Below, piece after piece: positions 33,285-41,938 of a stretch of DNA of 64,000 nt (positions are counted from its first letter, which is position 1; each line of letters begins with the position of its first letter). The DNA comes from JAEUHO01 sp046350655 (GTDB taxonomy: Bacteria > Planctomycetota > PLA2 > JAEUHO01). The stretch spans positions 62,001 to 126,000 of the forward strand of contig JAXMAB010000006.1 of NCBI GenBank assembly GCA_046350655.1, in the 5' to 3' direction. The notes beneath the pieces were generated by a model. That model made no database searches. It was given only the letters and a program-made list of their open reading frames with translations, and had not been told where the DNA came from. Made by a program: the position numbers and the translations under genes.

Positions 33285-35870
33285 GCCCGGCGTCAGCTCG
33301 GCGAGCGCCACCCGGAGCTCGTCGGCGGTGAACGGCTTCTCGAGGAGCGGGCTGCCCGTCGCGCGGACGGCCTGGAGGACGTCGTCGTTGACGAGGTCGC
33401 CGGTCATGAAGACGACGCGGCGGGCCAGCTCGGGGTGCTTCGCCGTGATGGAGCGGTGGAGGTCGAGGCCCGTGCGGCCCGGCATGCGGACGTCGAGGAG
33501 GATCGCGTCGTAGGCGGTGTCGCCGTCGAGGTGGCGCTCGGCCTCGCCGGGGGCGCCGATGCCGTCCACCTGCGCGCCGAGCCGGTGGAGCGTCTTGACC
33601 AGCGAGTCGCGCACCGGGGCCTCGTCGTCCACGACGAGCACGCGGGCGGGGACCCCCTCGGGGATCACGCGGTCGGGCGCCGCGGGCGTCTCGGCGTGCG
33701 CCGTCTCGAGCGGGAGGCGGAGCGTGAACTGCGCGCCGGTGTTCGGGGCGCGGTCCTCGAGGACGAGGTCGCCGCCGTGCTCGCGGGCGATGGTGCGGCT
33801 GATCGCGAGGCCGAGGCCCGTGCCCTCGCCGGGGCCCTTCGTCGTGAAGAACGCCTCGAAGATCTTCGCGCGCAGCGGCGGCGGGACGCCGGGCCCGTCG
33901 TCGGCGACCTCGAGGTAGACGTGGGCGCGGTCGGCGCGGGTGCGGATCTCGATGCGGCTCGCCTTGCCGCGGCCGCGCAGCGCCTGGATGCCGTTCTGCA
34001 CGAGGTTGACGAGCACCTGCTGCAGCGCGCTGCGGTCGGCGAGGACCTGCGGGAGGTCCGGCGCGAGCACCGGGACCAGCGTGATCTCGTGCATGCGCGC
34101 GTCGTACGCGAAGAGGTCGGTGACCGACGCGACGACCTCGTTGAGCGAGATGCGCGTGCGCTCGGGCCCGCGGCGGCGCGCCACGTTGAGCAGGTTCTTG
34201 ACGATGCGCGACGTGCGCGTGGCCTGCTCGCGGATGCGGCCGAGGAGCTTCGCCGTCTCGGGCGGCACCTCCTCCTCCGCGAGGATGTCCGCGTAGCCGA
34301 CGATGGCCGCGAGCGGGTTGTTGAGCTCGTGCGCGACGCTCGCGAGCGTCTGGCCGACGACCGACATCTTCTCGGCCTGCATGAGCCGCGCGCGGGCCTG
34401 CTCCTCGTCGGTCACGTCCGTGAGCGTGAGGAGGGTGCCGAGGCGGCGCGTGCCGTCCACCACGCCCGTGGCGGCGACGGCGACGCGGACCGTGCGGCCC
34501 TCGCCGTCGTTGCCGGCGGCGGTCGTGCGGCGGACGCCGCCCGCGGGGACGCTCGCGAGGCCCGCCGTGTCGAGCTCGCCGACCGCGACGGGCCCGTCCG
34601 CCGCGACGCCGAGCGCGGCCAGCAGCCGGCGGCCCGCGGGGTTCGACATCGCCACGCGGCCGTCGGCGCCGAGCAGGAGCACGCCCTCGCGCATCTGCCC
34701 GAGCAGCAGCGACGTGCGGCGCGTCTGCTCGTCGCGGCTGCGCTCGATGCGCCGCAGCGCGTCGCCGACCTGCCGACCGAGCTCCGCCAGCGCGCCGAGG
34801 CGCTCCGCGGGCAGCGCGTCGCGGTCCTCGTCGCCGACGTAGACGACGCCGCCGACGCGGCCGGTCGCGTGGACGGGCACGCCCACGCCGGTGCGCAGCT
34901 TCTCGACGGCGCCGCGCGCGGCGACGCCCGTCGCGCGCACCTCGAGGCGCGGCACGAGCGCGTTGCTCCCGGCCTCGCGCACCGCCTCCTGGAGGCGCAG
35001 GCGCCGCTGTTCCGCCACGCGCTCGAGCGCCGCGCCGGGCTCCTCCCAGATCGCCACGCGCTCGCCGGCCTCCTCGAGGAACAGGCCGCGCGCGCTCGTC
35101 GGGAAGTGGCGGCGCAGGTGGACGAGCACGGCCTCGGCGAGGTCGCCGATGTCGTCGGCGCGGGCCGCCTCGTCGTTGAAGACCGCCATCTCGCTGGCGA
35201 TGACCTCGCGCGCGCGCAGCTCGCGCTCGACGGTCTCCGCCGCGCGCCGGCGCCGGCCCTCGGCGTCGATCCACCCGAGCACCGTCGAGCACTCGAACGC
35301 GACGGCGGCGAGCAGCAGCATCCGGAACGCGAGGAAGACGTCGCGCTGCCCCCACGGGCCGCTCGGGTCGTCGAGCACGACCTCGGCGCCGGCCTGCGCG
35401 CTGACCGCCAGCGGCTTCCCGATGCTGACGATGCCGCCCTCCGCCATCAGCAGGAGCATCGCGCCGGTCAGCACGCCGAGGGCGGTCATGCCCGGGCGCC
35501 GGCCGGCGACCGCCACGACGAGCGCGACGAGGTAGCCGGTCACGAACGGCAGGCTCGGCCGCGGCGGCAGCGACAGCACCTCGGGCACGTGCAGCCAGGT
35601 GCCGACGACGCCCACGAGCGCGATGTCGAGCGCGAGGATCGACAGCGGCAGCACGGTGGCGGCCTGCTGGTTGATCCGCGCGAAGCCGCTGTTGCCGACC
35701 GCCAGCGCCGCCGCGCCCGCCGCCAGCAGCACCAGCGCGGCCTGCGCGAGGTGCGTGTGCAGGCCGCGGAACCCCATCTCGTTCACGACGAACATCGCCA
35801 CCAGCGCCGCCACGAGGGGCAGGCACCGGACGACGGTGAACACGGCAGCGCGGCTGCGGGTGATGCTCAT
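33282..35870 (-). CDS. hybrid sensor histidine kinase / response regulator
   Basis: An 862-residue membrane sensor. Residues 1-215 contain about six membrane helices (VFTVVRCLPLVAALVAMFVV onward), followed by a helix rich in Arg/Glu, a GAF domain at about 245-395, a PAS domain at 400-500, HisKA with phospho-accepting His in SVAHELNNPL near 511, HATPase with N-box NLVQNGIQAL and G boxes DDGPGVP / GEGTGLGLAIS, and a C-terminal receiver (VLVVDDEAPVRDS, phospho-Asp in ILLDVRMPG near 790, Lys in EKPFT). No partner regulator or DNA-binding gene is adjacent. The stop codon TGA is the first triplet of a repeated 130-bp element. Ligand unknown. Confidence 0.93.
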   Translation of the reverse strand: MSITRSRAAVFTVVRCLPLVAALVAMFVVNEMGFRGLHTHLAQAALVLLAAGAAALAVGNSGFARINQQAATVLPLSILALDIALVGVVGTWLHVPEVLSLPPRPSLPFVTGYLVALVVAVAGRRPGMTALGVLTGAMLLLMAEGGIVSIGKPLAVSAQAGAEVVLDDPSGPWGQRDVFLAFRMLLLAAVAFECSTVLGWIDAEGRRRRAAETVERELRAREVIASEMAVFNDEAARADDIGDLAEAVLVHLRRHFPTSARGLFLEEAGERVAIWEEPGAALERVAEQRRLRLQEAVREAGSNALVPRLEVRATGVAARGAVEKLRTGVGVPVHATGRVGGVVYVGDEDRDALPAERLGALAELGRQVGDALRRIERSRDEQTRRTSLLLGQMREGVLLLGADGRVAMSNPAGRRLLAALGVAADGPVAVGELDTAGLASVPAGGVRRTTAAGNDGEGRTVRVAVAATGVVDGTRRLGTLLTLTDVTDEEQARARLMQAEKMSVVGQTLASVAHELNNPLAAIVGYADILAEEEVPPETAKLLGRIREQATRTSRIVKNLLNVARRRGPERTRISLNEVVASVTDLFAYDARMHEITLVPVLAPDLPQVLADRSALQQVLVNLVQNGIQALRGRGKASRIEIRTRADRAHVYLEVADDGPGVPPPLRAKIFEAFFTTKGPGEGTGLGLAISRTIAREHGGDLVLEDRAPNTGAQFTLRLPLETAHAETPAAPDRVIPEGVPARVLVVDDEAPVRDSLVKTLHRLGAQVDGIGAPGEAERHLDGDTAYDAILLDVRMPGRTGLDLHRSITAKHPELARRVVFMTGDLVNDDVLQAVRATGSPLLEKPFTADELRVALAELTPG

Positions 35871-36425
35871 CGGCGGGGGCGGGAGGACCCCCGGGGGACC
35901 GGGGGATCGGTGGGGTCGGGGACGGGGCCGGCCCGCCGGTCGGCGGGCTCGGGGTGGCCCTATCGGCCGTTCCCCGGTGCAGGTGGAGTGCGGGAACCTC
36001 GCGGCCACCAAGGGGTTGCGGCACCGGGGGGAGCGGACCGCGAGGCCCGCGCGGGCGCCCCGCGTGGCGCGACCGGGGGGCAAACGCGCCATCCGGTGAC
36101 GGACACCAAATGGCGGGACTGGAGGTTGCGGCGACCGGGCCTCGCGCCCCGGGGGGGGATGCGGATCGGGCGGTGCGGGAGGGGGGGGGCAAACGCGCCA
36201 TCCGGTGACGGACACCAAATGGCGGGACACCGAATGGCGGGATTGGGGGGTCGCGGCCACCGGGCCTTGCGTCCCGGGGAGGGGGACGCGGGACCGGGGG
36301 GGGCGTGGGGGGGGGCGTGGGGGGGGGCGGGGAGGCCGGCGGGGGCGCTTCAGTTCGAGCGGGGGCCCGGTCGATAGCGCGGCGTGGCCGGGTGGCACCT
36401 GCACCCGGCGGGATGTGGAGGCACC
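35871..36425. repeat. 555-bp spacer with hairpin array C and G-runs
   Basis: Divergent spacer between the sensor kinase and a secreted protein; no gene seen. It holds a 44-bp direct repeat containing AACGCGCCATCCGGTGACGG (near 36076-36119 and 36185-36229), which pairs with TGGCGGGAC; a third partial copy near 36230; copies of the GCGAGGCCCGG family near 36035, 36131 and 36256; and long G-runs at 36296-36332. The inverse of the direct repeat, CCGCCATTTGGTGTCCGTC, is homologous to array B. Confidence 0.7.
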
Positions 36426-38291
36426 ATGGATTCCCTGATCCGCCGTGGCGCGAGCAGCGTTCTGCTCGCGATCGCCGCGTTCTCCCTCGCCGGCGCGCCC
36501 AGCGCGAAGGCCGTCGCCGATCCCTCGCGGGTCGGCTTCCCGTCGTCCGATCCCACGGACGGCAAGTTCCTCTCCATGCCCGGCAAGGGCATGGTGTCGT
36601 TCGTCGCCCCGACCCACCTGTCGCTGGGCGTCCCGGCCGCGTCCGCGGCCGACCCGCTCGTCGTCGAGGTCTTCGACGGCGACACGTCGGGCACCTGGGA
36701 CAAGCCGGGTGGCGCGGTGACGACCTACCAGCTCTTCACCGACGCGAACCGCGACGGCACGGGCATGCAGCTCCTCGCGCAGAAGACCGACGCGCAGATG
36801 AGCGACAACGCCTGGACCGAGCTCTTCAACGGCGCCCACGCGCCGGCCGCGGCGGCCCCGTCGGGCAACCTCTTCTACCGCGTCGTCGTCACGATCGAGG
36901 GCGACGCCGGCGTGCTGAACGCCTACAAGGTCGCGCTCAAGGGCGCCGGCCAGATCAGCGCGCTGCAGAACGAGTTCAGCGTGATCGGCGGCGTCGTCCA
37001 GACCTACCGCGTCCCGGGCACCGCGCCCTACGACGACGCGATGGCCTCGACGGACCCGATGCCGACGCTCAACCCGTCGGCCCTCAACCCGCTCAACACG
37101 TACGACGGCACGTTCACCTTCAAGATCTACGTGCCGACCGCCGGCGCGTCGGTCAGCCTGCAGGAAGGCGACGCCGACCGCGTCACGGACGCGACCGCCG
37201 CGGTCGCCGCCGAGGCCGCGCTGCCGCCGAAGCCCGGCGTCCCGGCCGACGGCGCGGACGGCAACGTCCTCGCGGGCCGCAACGTCGACTACCGCGCCTT
37301 CCGCGTGGGCGGCCCCGTCCGCTACACGGTGAAGTCGCCCGCGGGCGCCACGCTCGTGACCGCCGCCGACCCGTCCGGCGACGCCGAGTACGAGACCGTC
37401 CCCGCGTTCGACACGTCGGCCGTCGGCTACTACACGCTGACGTTCTCCGACGTGGACATGCGCAACACGATCTTCCTGAAGCCAGCGTTCGGCGTCGAGA
37501 TCTTCTCGGCCGAGAGCACGCCGGTCGGCCCGCCGCTCCCGACGGGGCTCGGCGGCCTGCGCGGCACGCTGTTCCACGACACGAACGGCAACGGCCGCCA
37601 GGACCCGCGCGAGACCGGCCTCGCCGGCGTCACGATGGACGTGACGAACCTCGACACGCAGCAGACCGTCCAGGTGCAGACGAACGCGTTCGGCGAGTAC
37701 GCCGCGGGCCTCCCGGCCGGCTCGTACGTCGCCTCGCCCGCCGACGGCACCGAGGTGGACGGCGTCCTCCCGACGACGGACGGCGGCACGAGCCCCGTGG
37801 TCACGGTGGTCAACGGCCAGGTGAAGCCGGCCACGACCTCCGGCTTCGTGGACCCCACGAACGCCGACCCGGACCTCAAGCTCGTCCCCGAGTGCCGCGG
37901 CACGCTGACGCACGTCGGCCTCGACGTGGTCCTGCCGGCCGACCTGACGGGCCAGTTCATCCAGGTGAAGTACGTCCGCGCCTGGACCTCGAGCCTCTAC
38001 GACTCGGTGTCCTTCGCCTTCACGGGCCGCTTCAGCCAGCCGGTCGTCGGCTTCAACAAGAACCTGCGCGTGGTCAACGTGTGGGTCGAGAACGGCGAGA
38101 CGCACATCGTCGTGGACACCACGACGAGCACGCGCGGCATGGTCCGTCGCGAGCTCCGCGCCGGCGACGTCGAGGTCCTCTCGGGCCCCGAGTCGTCCGA
38201 CACGGGCATGCTCAAGCCGGTCTGCCGGCCGGCGTACCTCAAGCACGGCCAGGTGCTGAACGGCGAGTCGACGGTCAAGAGCCTGCGCTGA
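36426..38291 (+). CDS. secreted protein with SdrD_B-like domain
   Basis: A 621-residue exported protein. Signal peptide MDSLIRRGASSVLLAIAAFS, cut after SAKA; two or three beta-rich domains of unknown type (residues 40-370); an SdrD_B-type Ca-binding fold at 375-450 (GTLFHDTNGNGRQDPRETGLAG); and a C-terminal beta domain. Probably a surface or matrix component. ATG with GGAGG (36418-36422). The coding G+C is slightly lower than its neighbours. Followed by the only clear intrinsic terminator in the window. Confidence 0.8.
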   Translation: MDSLIRRGASSVLLAIAAFSLAGAPSAKAVADPSRVGFPSSDPTDGKFLSMPGKGMVSFVAPTHLSLGVPAASAADPLVVEVFDGDTSGTWDKPGGAVTTYQLFTDANRDGTGMQLLAQKTDAQMSDNAWTELFNGAHAPAAAAPSGNLFYRVVVTIEGDAGVLNAYKVALKGAGQISALQNEFSVIGGVVQTYRVPGTAPYDDAMASTDPMPTLNPSALNPLNTYDGTFTFKIYVPTAGASVSLQEGDADRVTDATAAVAAEAALPPKPGVPADGADGNVLAGRNVDYRAFRVGGPVRYTVKSPAGATLVTAADPSGDAEYETVPAFDTSAVGYYTLTFSDVDMRNTIFLKPAFGVEIFSAESTPVGPPLPTGLGGLRGTLFHDTNGNGRQDPRETGLAGVTMDVTNLDTQQTVQVQTNAFGEYAAGLPAGSYVASPADGTEVDGVLPTTDGGTSPVVTVVNGQVKPATTSGFVDPTNADPDLKLVPECRGTLTHVGLDVVLPADLTGQFIQVKYVRAWTSSLYDSVSFAFTGRFSQPVVGFNKNLRVVNVWVENGETHIVVDTTTSTRGMVRRELRAGDVEVLSGPESSDTGMLKPVCRPAYLKHGQVLNGESTVKSLR

Positions 38292-38316
38292 CCGAGGCCC
38301 GAGCCTCCGCTCCCCG

Positions 38317-38353
38317 ACGGCCCGCCGCACCCGCGGCGGGCCGTCTTCGTTTC
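38317..38353 (+). terminator. intrinsic terminator
   Basis: Stem ACGGCCCGCCGC / GCGGCGGGCCGT with a 4-nt loop, followed by CTTCGTTTC, 26 bases after the stop of the SdrD_B-like gene. Confidence 0.85.
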
Positions 38354-38497
38354 CCGGGGCCCGATCGCGGCGGGGGACCGTCAGGCCCGGCCCATGCACG
38401 AGGGGACGAGGTTGGGGCCGCGGCTGCGACCCGGGCGTATCGCAGGGCCACCGGCGAGCACGAACGCATGCGCCACGGCGCGGAGGCTCCTCGGCGT

Positions 38498-38814
38498 TCT
38501 ATGAGAGGCAGCAAGAGAATTTCTGCGCGGACGCCGTGGCGGTAGCGCCTTGCCTTCCGGTTCCAGCCCCGCCGCCCTGACCCTTCCGCCTTGGTTCTAT
38601 CCGCACTCGTCCCGGGTCACCGGGGTGGTGCATGCTGGGTTCCGCATGAAGGGGGGCGCTGCGAAGGTGGTACACGAGCTGTCCGGCAAGGTCTGAGCCT
38701 CGAAGGACGCTCAACGCCAAGGACGCAGTCGCCCGGGATCGGCATGTCGGGCGCGGGGAGGGGGCCGTCCCGGTCAGGGGCGGGCGCGCCGCCGGCGGCA
38801 GCCCGAGCCATGGC
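38498..38814 (-). ncRNA. candidate guide (seek/bridge) RNA region of the IS
   Basis: The 317-nt non-coding end downstream of the transposase, where IS1111-type elements encode their guide RNA. The minus-strand RNA would contain UCCUUGGCGU (from 38714-38723), which matches the left target flank TCCTCGGCGT (38488-38497) with one wobble, and UGCACCAC (from 38625-38632), exactly complementary to GTGGTGCA across the other junction (40027-40034). The fold was not computed and RNA boundaries are unknown. Confidence 0.45.
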
Positions 38815-39927
38815 TCATGCAGGGTCCTCCGTGGTCGAGTTCGGGTCCAGGGTCCCCAGCGCCGGAAGCGGTGGGGCGTCGTACAACGCGTCGTAGGTCT
38901 CGTCCGGGTGACGCCAGAGGTGGAGCAGCAGCACGGCGAGCTTGCGCGCCACCGCCACCACGGCGCGCTTCTTGGCCGCCCGGCCGCCCACGACCATCAG
39001 GCGCTGTCCATAGCGGCGCAAGGTGCTGTCCGTCGCGAACGGCCCGAGGATGTACTGCGCGGCTCCGACGAGCAGGCAGCGCAGCATCTGGTCCCCGGTC
39101 TTGGTGATGGGGAGTTGTGGGTTGATGTCGCCCGACTGGCTTAGGCCCGGGCAGAGCCCGACGAAGGCTCCCACGGACCGGGCGTGCGCGAATCGGAACG
39201 GGTCCTCCACGACCAGTACGAAGGCCAAGGCCGTGAGCGGTCCGACGCCCTCGATGAGTTGGAGCCGGCGGGTCACGGGGTAGGTCTCCGCACCCAGACG
39301 TTCGATCGTGTCGTCGTAGCTGCGGATCGTCTCGGTCAGCCCGTCCAGCGTTTGGAGGATAGGCTCGAGCATGCGCACGCTCTCCTCGCAGACCGCCTCA
39401 CGAACCCGACGCGGGAACGCTTCCGTGGAGGTCGTCGGCGCGCGCTCACCCATCGCCTTCAGGGTGCCGCGAACGTGGCAGATCAGGGCGGATCGCTTCT
39501 CGACGAGGAGCCTGCGAGAACGCAACACCGCCAAGTGCTCGTGGTGCTGCGCGTCGCGGTGCCGGATCGGGAAGAGCAACTTCGGGTCGGCCCGCCCCAG
39601 GCGCGCCAGCAACTCCGCGTCCATCCGGTCGCTCTTGCGCCGACTCGACCCGATCAGGCGCACCCGTCGAGGGTTGGCCACGATCACGTCGTATCCCGCG
39701 GCGCGAAGGAGGCGACTGGCCCAGCCCGAGTGGGTCCCGGCCTCCACCACCAGCCGGGTCGGACACCGAGGGACGAAGACCCCCAGGAACGCCTCGCGCG
39801 TCGAGGCGACCCGGAATCGCTCCAGTACGTGGCCGGTCCGCTGGTCGAGGGCGCAGGCGTAGGACACCCGGTCACCCAGGTCCACGCCCAATGTCACCTC
39901 CACCGCCACGGTGCTAGTGTCGTCCAT
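38815..39927 (-). CDS. tnp: IS110-family transposase (DEDD recombinase)
   Basis: A 370-residue RNA-guided recombinase. The N-terminal RuvC-like DEDD domain has Asp16 (GVDLGD), Glu62 (VVEAGTH), Asp100 and Asp103 (RKSDRMDAELLARL). The coiled middle is followed by the C-terminal Tnp domain with IEGVGPLTALAF, FVGLCPGLSQSGD (Ser265 is the expected nucleophile) and PITKTGDQMLRCLLVGAA. Full length with all key residues, so probably active. ATG with GGAGG 6-10 bases upstream. Its lower G+C than the host genes and its position inside a repeat show a mobile origin. Confidence 0.95.
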   Translation of the reverse strand: MDDTSTVAVEVTLGVDLGDRVSYACALDQRTGHVLERFRVASTREAFLGVFVPRCPTRLVVEAGTHSGWASRLLRAAGYDVIVANPRRVRLIGSSRRKSDRMDAELLARLGRADPKLLFPIRHRDAQHHEHLAVLRSRRLLVEKRSALICHVRGTLKAMGERAPTTSTEAFPRRVREAVCEESVRMLEPILQTLDGLTETIRSYDDTIERLGAETYPVTRRLQLIEGVGPLTALAFVLVVEDPFRFAHARSVGAFVGLCPGLSQSGDINPQLPITKTGDQMLRCLLVGAAQYILGPFATDSTLRRYGQRLMVVGGRAAKKRAVVAVARKLAVLLLHLWRHPDETYDALYDAPPLPALGTLDPNSTTEDPA

Positions 39928-40235
39928 GGCAGGTCCTCCGTAGTTGAGCCGCCCCGCGAGCTCGCCGTTGGCACCTGGGGGGCCCTGATGGGCTACCCCG
40001 TCAGGGGGACCTGCCTCTCATCCCATGTGGTGCAAGAACACGGCCTCCCTCTCAGGCCCTACGCCAGCTCGGGCCTTCATCCGCTCCGCGGACCGGTCGG
40101 CAATGTCGCCTCCCCGCCGCGCCCGGGTCGCATCCATCGCCCCCAACCGGCCGGTGGGCATCGTTCAGCTCCTGTCGCGGCTCATCCCTCGTGAATGGAC
40201 CGGGCCGGGCCCGGCCCGCGCCGCGCCCCCGCGGG

Positions 40236-40241
40236 TAGAGT
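40236..40241 (+). promoter_or_regulatory. -10 hexamer TAGAGT
   Basis: TAGAGT ends 7 nt before the ATG at 40249; no ribosome-binding site; predicted leaderless. Confidence 0.6.
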
Positions 40242-40248
40242 CGCGCGC

Positions 40249-40785
40249 ATGGACGCCGCGCACCCCCGAGCCCCCGCGCCCCGCGATCCCGCGCCGCGCG
40301 GTCCCGCGGCAGGCGACGCGTTTGTCTCGCGCGTCCCGTGGGACCCCGATCGCCCGAAGGTGCTCGTGGTGTGCTGCTCGGACGGCCGCTTCCACGGCCC
40401 GATCGTCGACTTCGTCGACCACGAGGTCTCCGATCGCGCCGACCTCCTCGCGCTCCCGGGCGGGCCCGCGGTCGTGGACCCGTGGAACAGCTCGTTCGAC
40501 GAGGCCCGCGTGTTCGGCGCCGCGCTCGCGCTCTTCGAGGCCCACCACGACCTCCACGAGGCGTGGCTGATCGCGCACGAGCGCTGCTCGTACTACCGTC
40601 TCCGCCACCCGGCGGCGACGCCGGCCGAGCTCGCCGCGCGGCAGCGCGCCGACCTGCGCCGCGCGGCGGCCCTCCTGCGCGCCCGCGCGTCGCGGCTCGA
40701 CGTCCGCCTCGTCTGGGCCGCGGTCGACGCCGGCCGCGTCGTCTTCACGACCGTGCCGGACGAGCCCCCCGCGGACGGCGCGTGA
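40249..40785 (+). CDS. beta-carbonic anhydrase-like protein
   Basis: A 178-residue product with the two zinc-ligand motifs of beta-carbonic anhydrases: CSDGR (VLVVCCSDGRFHG, near residue 43) and HxxC (LIAHERCSYY, near residue 105). LPGGPAV between them matches the usual substrate-side loop. Short for the family, and the second half (RADLRRAAALLRARASRLDVRLVWAAVD) is simplified. It may bind zinc and hydrate CO2 or be a non-enzymatic relative. The first 25 residues are Pro/Ala-rich. Confidence 0.7.
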   Translation: MDAAHPRAPAPRDPAPRGPAAGDAFVSRVPWDPDRPKVLVVCCSDGRFHGPIVDFVDHEVSDRADLLALPGGPAVVDPWNSSFDEARVFGAALALFEAHHDLHEAWLIAHERCSYYRLRHPAATPAELAARQRADLRRAAALLRARASRLDVRLVWAAVDAGRVVFTTVPDEPPADGA

Positions 40786-40840
40786 CCCGCGGGGCCGCGC
40801 GCCGGTTGCCGCGCGCGCGCCGCCCGGCGATGCTTCGGCG

Positions 40841-41938
40841 ATGTTCCTCCCCGACCCGAGCGGCCACCGCGACGTCGCGCTCGCGCTCGCGCGCGAGAGC
40901 GGCCGCGTCCTCCTCGTCCGCAACGCGCGCTCGGCGCAGGGCCTCGCGGTCGCGTACTGGGACCTGCCCGGCGGCACGGTGGAGCCGGGCGAGCCGCTCG
41001 AGGCCGCGCTCCTGCGCGAGGTCGAGGAGGAGACCGGGCTCCACGTGACCGACCCGGCGCTCGTCCTCGTCGTGGACGGCGCCAAGCGCCGCGCGCCCGA
41101 CGCGCCGCCGCTCTACACGTGGCGCGCGTTCGTGTTCGAGGTGAAGGTCCCGTTCGGCGCGATCCCCGTCGCGGGCGACGAGATCGAGCGCGTCGAGTGG
41201 GTCCGCGACGCCGACGCGTTCGCGCGCATGGAGGGCCCGTACCAGGCGCCCGTCATCGCGTGGATGCGCGGCCCCGAGCGCAAGGCGTGCGTCCGCTGCG
41301 ACTGGGTCGAGCCCGAGCCCGACGGGGCGTCGCCGCTGCCCGCGGACGTGCGGCACCTCTGCGTGGTCGTCGCCGCGGCGGCCGTGGGCGACGTCGGCCT
41401 CGTGGCACGCGAGGCCCGCGACGCGATCGCGGCCGGCGTCCCCGCCGCCCGCGTCGAGGAGGCGTTGCTGCAGGGCGTGCCGTACGCGGGCTTCCCGCGC
41501 ACGCTCGCCGCGTTCGCCGCGCTGCGCGCCGCGGGGATCGTCGCCGCCGGGCCCGCGGACGGCGCCGCGGCCGAGGCCCCGCCCGCGACGTTCGCCGCCG
41601 CGGGGGCCGAGGCCTTCGGCGCGGTGTACGGCCCGACGGCGGAGCGCGTGCGGCAGGGCCTCGCGTCGTTCCACCCGCTGCTGCCCGCGTGGACCACCGA
41701 GTTCGCCTACGGCCGCGTCCTCGCGCGCCCCGCGCTGCCGCTCGTCGAACGCGAGCTGCTCGCGGTCGCGCTGCTCACCGCCCTCGGCCGCGCCGACGAC
41801 GCGTTGCTCGGCCACATGCGCGCGGCCGTGCGGCTCGGGGCGTCGCCCGTCGCCGTCGCCGGCGCGGTCGCCGTCGTCCCGCCGTCGTGCGGCGCCGGCA
41901 AGCGCGCCGCCGCCCGCGCGCTGCTCGCGCGCCTCTGA
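40841..41938 (+). CDS. Nudix hydrolase fused to two carboxymuconolactone-decarboxylase-like domains
   Basis: 365 residues. Residues 10-140 form a Nudix domain with the box GGTVEPGEPLEAALLREVEEETGL (GX5EX7REUXEEXGU intact), so pyrophosphate-linked substrate hydrolysis is expected. Residues 165-235 and 285-362 resemble CMD/AhpD-like helical domains (VEEALLQGVPYAGFPRTLAAFAALRA; ERELLAVALLTALGRADDALLGHMRAAVRLGAS) but lack the CxxC redox pair, so peroxidase-type activity is unlikely. A short Cys pair (CVRC) sits at the junction near residue 147. The stop TGA is the first triplet of the repeated 130-bp element. Confidence 0.8.
   Translation: MFLPDPSGHRDVALALARESGRVLLVRNARSAQGLAVAYWDLPGGTVEPGEPLEAALLREVEEETGLHVTDPALVLVVDGAKRRAPDAPPLYTWRAFVFEVKVPFGAIPVAGDEIERVEWVRDADAFARMEGPYQAPVIAWMRGPERKACVRCDWVEPEPDGASPLPADVRHLCVVVAAAAVGDVGLVAREARDAIAAGVPAARVEEALLQGVPYAGFPRTLAAFAALRAAGIVAAGPADGAAAEAPPATFAAAGAEAFGAVYGPTAERVRQGLASFHPLLPAWTTEFAYGRVLARPALPLVERELLAVALLTALGRADDALLGHMRAAVRLGASPVAVAGAVAVVPPSCGAGKRAAARALLARL

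Larger units (their letters stand above)
38498..40028 (-). mobile_element. IS110-family insertion sequence, IS1111-type
   Basis: About 1.53 kb. Ends were set by comparison with the empty copy at 9334-9566. An 11-bp subterminal inverted repeat ATGAGAGGCAG (38501-38511, inverse at 40011-40021) lies 3 bases from one end and 7 from the other, the arrangement typical of the IS1111 group. One transposase on the minus strand, a short leader (40028-39928) and a long non-coding 3' end (38814-38498). No target duplication, as expected for this family. Confidence 0.8.
38385..40205. repeat. palindromic element, copy 2, split by an IS
   Basis: Left arm starts GCCCGGCCCATGCACGAGGG (38385) and matches the 9.3-kb copy to CTCCTCGGCGT at 38497. 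Right arm resumes near 40029 (GGTGCAAGAACACG against GATGCCAGAACACG) and ends CCCTCGTGAATGGACCGGGC (40205). Between 40043 and 40104 the loop has about 55 extra bases compared with the intact copy. Confidence 0.8.

Noticed and set aside
40023..40104. IS right end placed at 40104
   Set aside because: The empty-site comparison and the 11-bp subterminal repeats place the end near 40028; the remaining 75 bases belong to the longer loop of the target palindrome.
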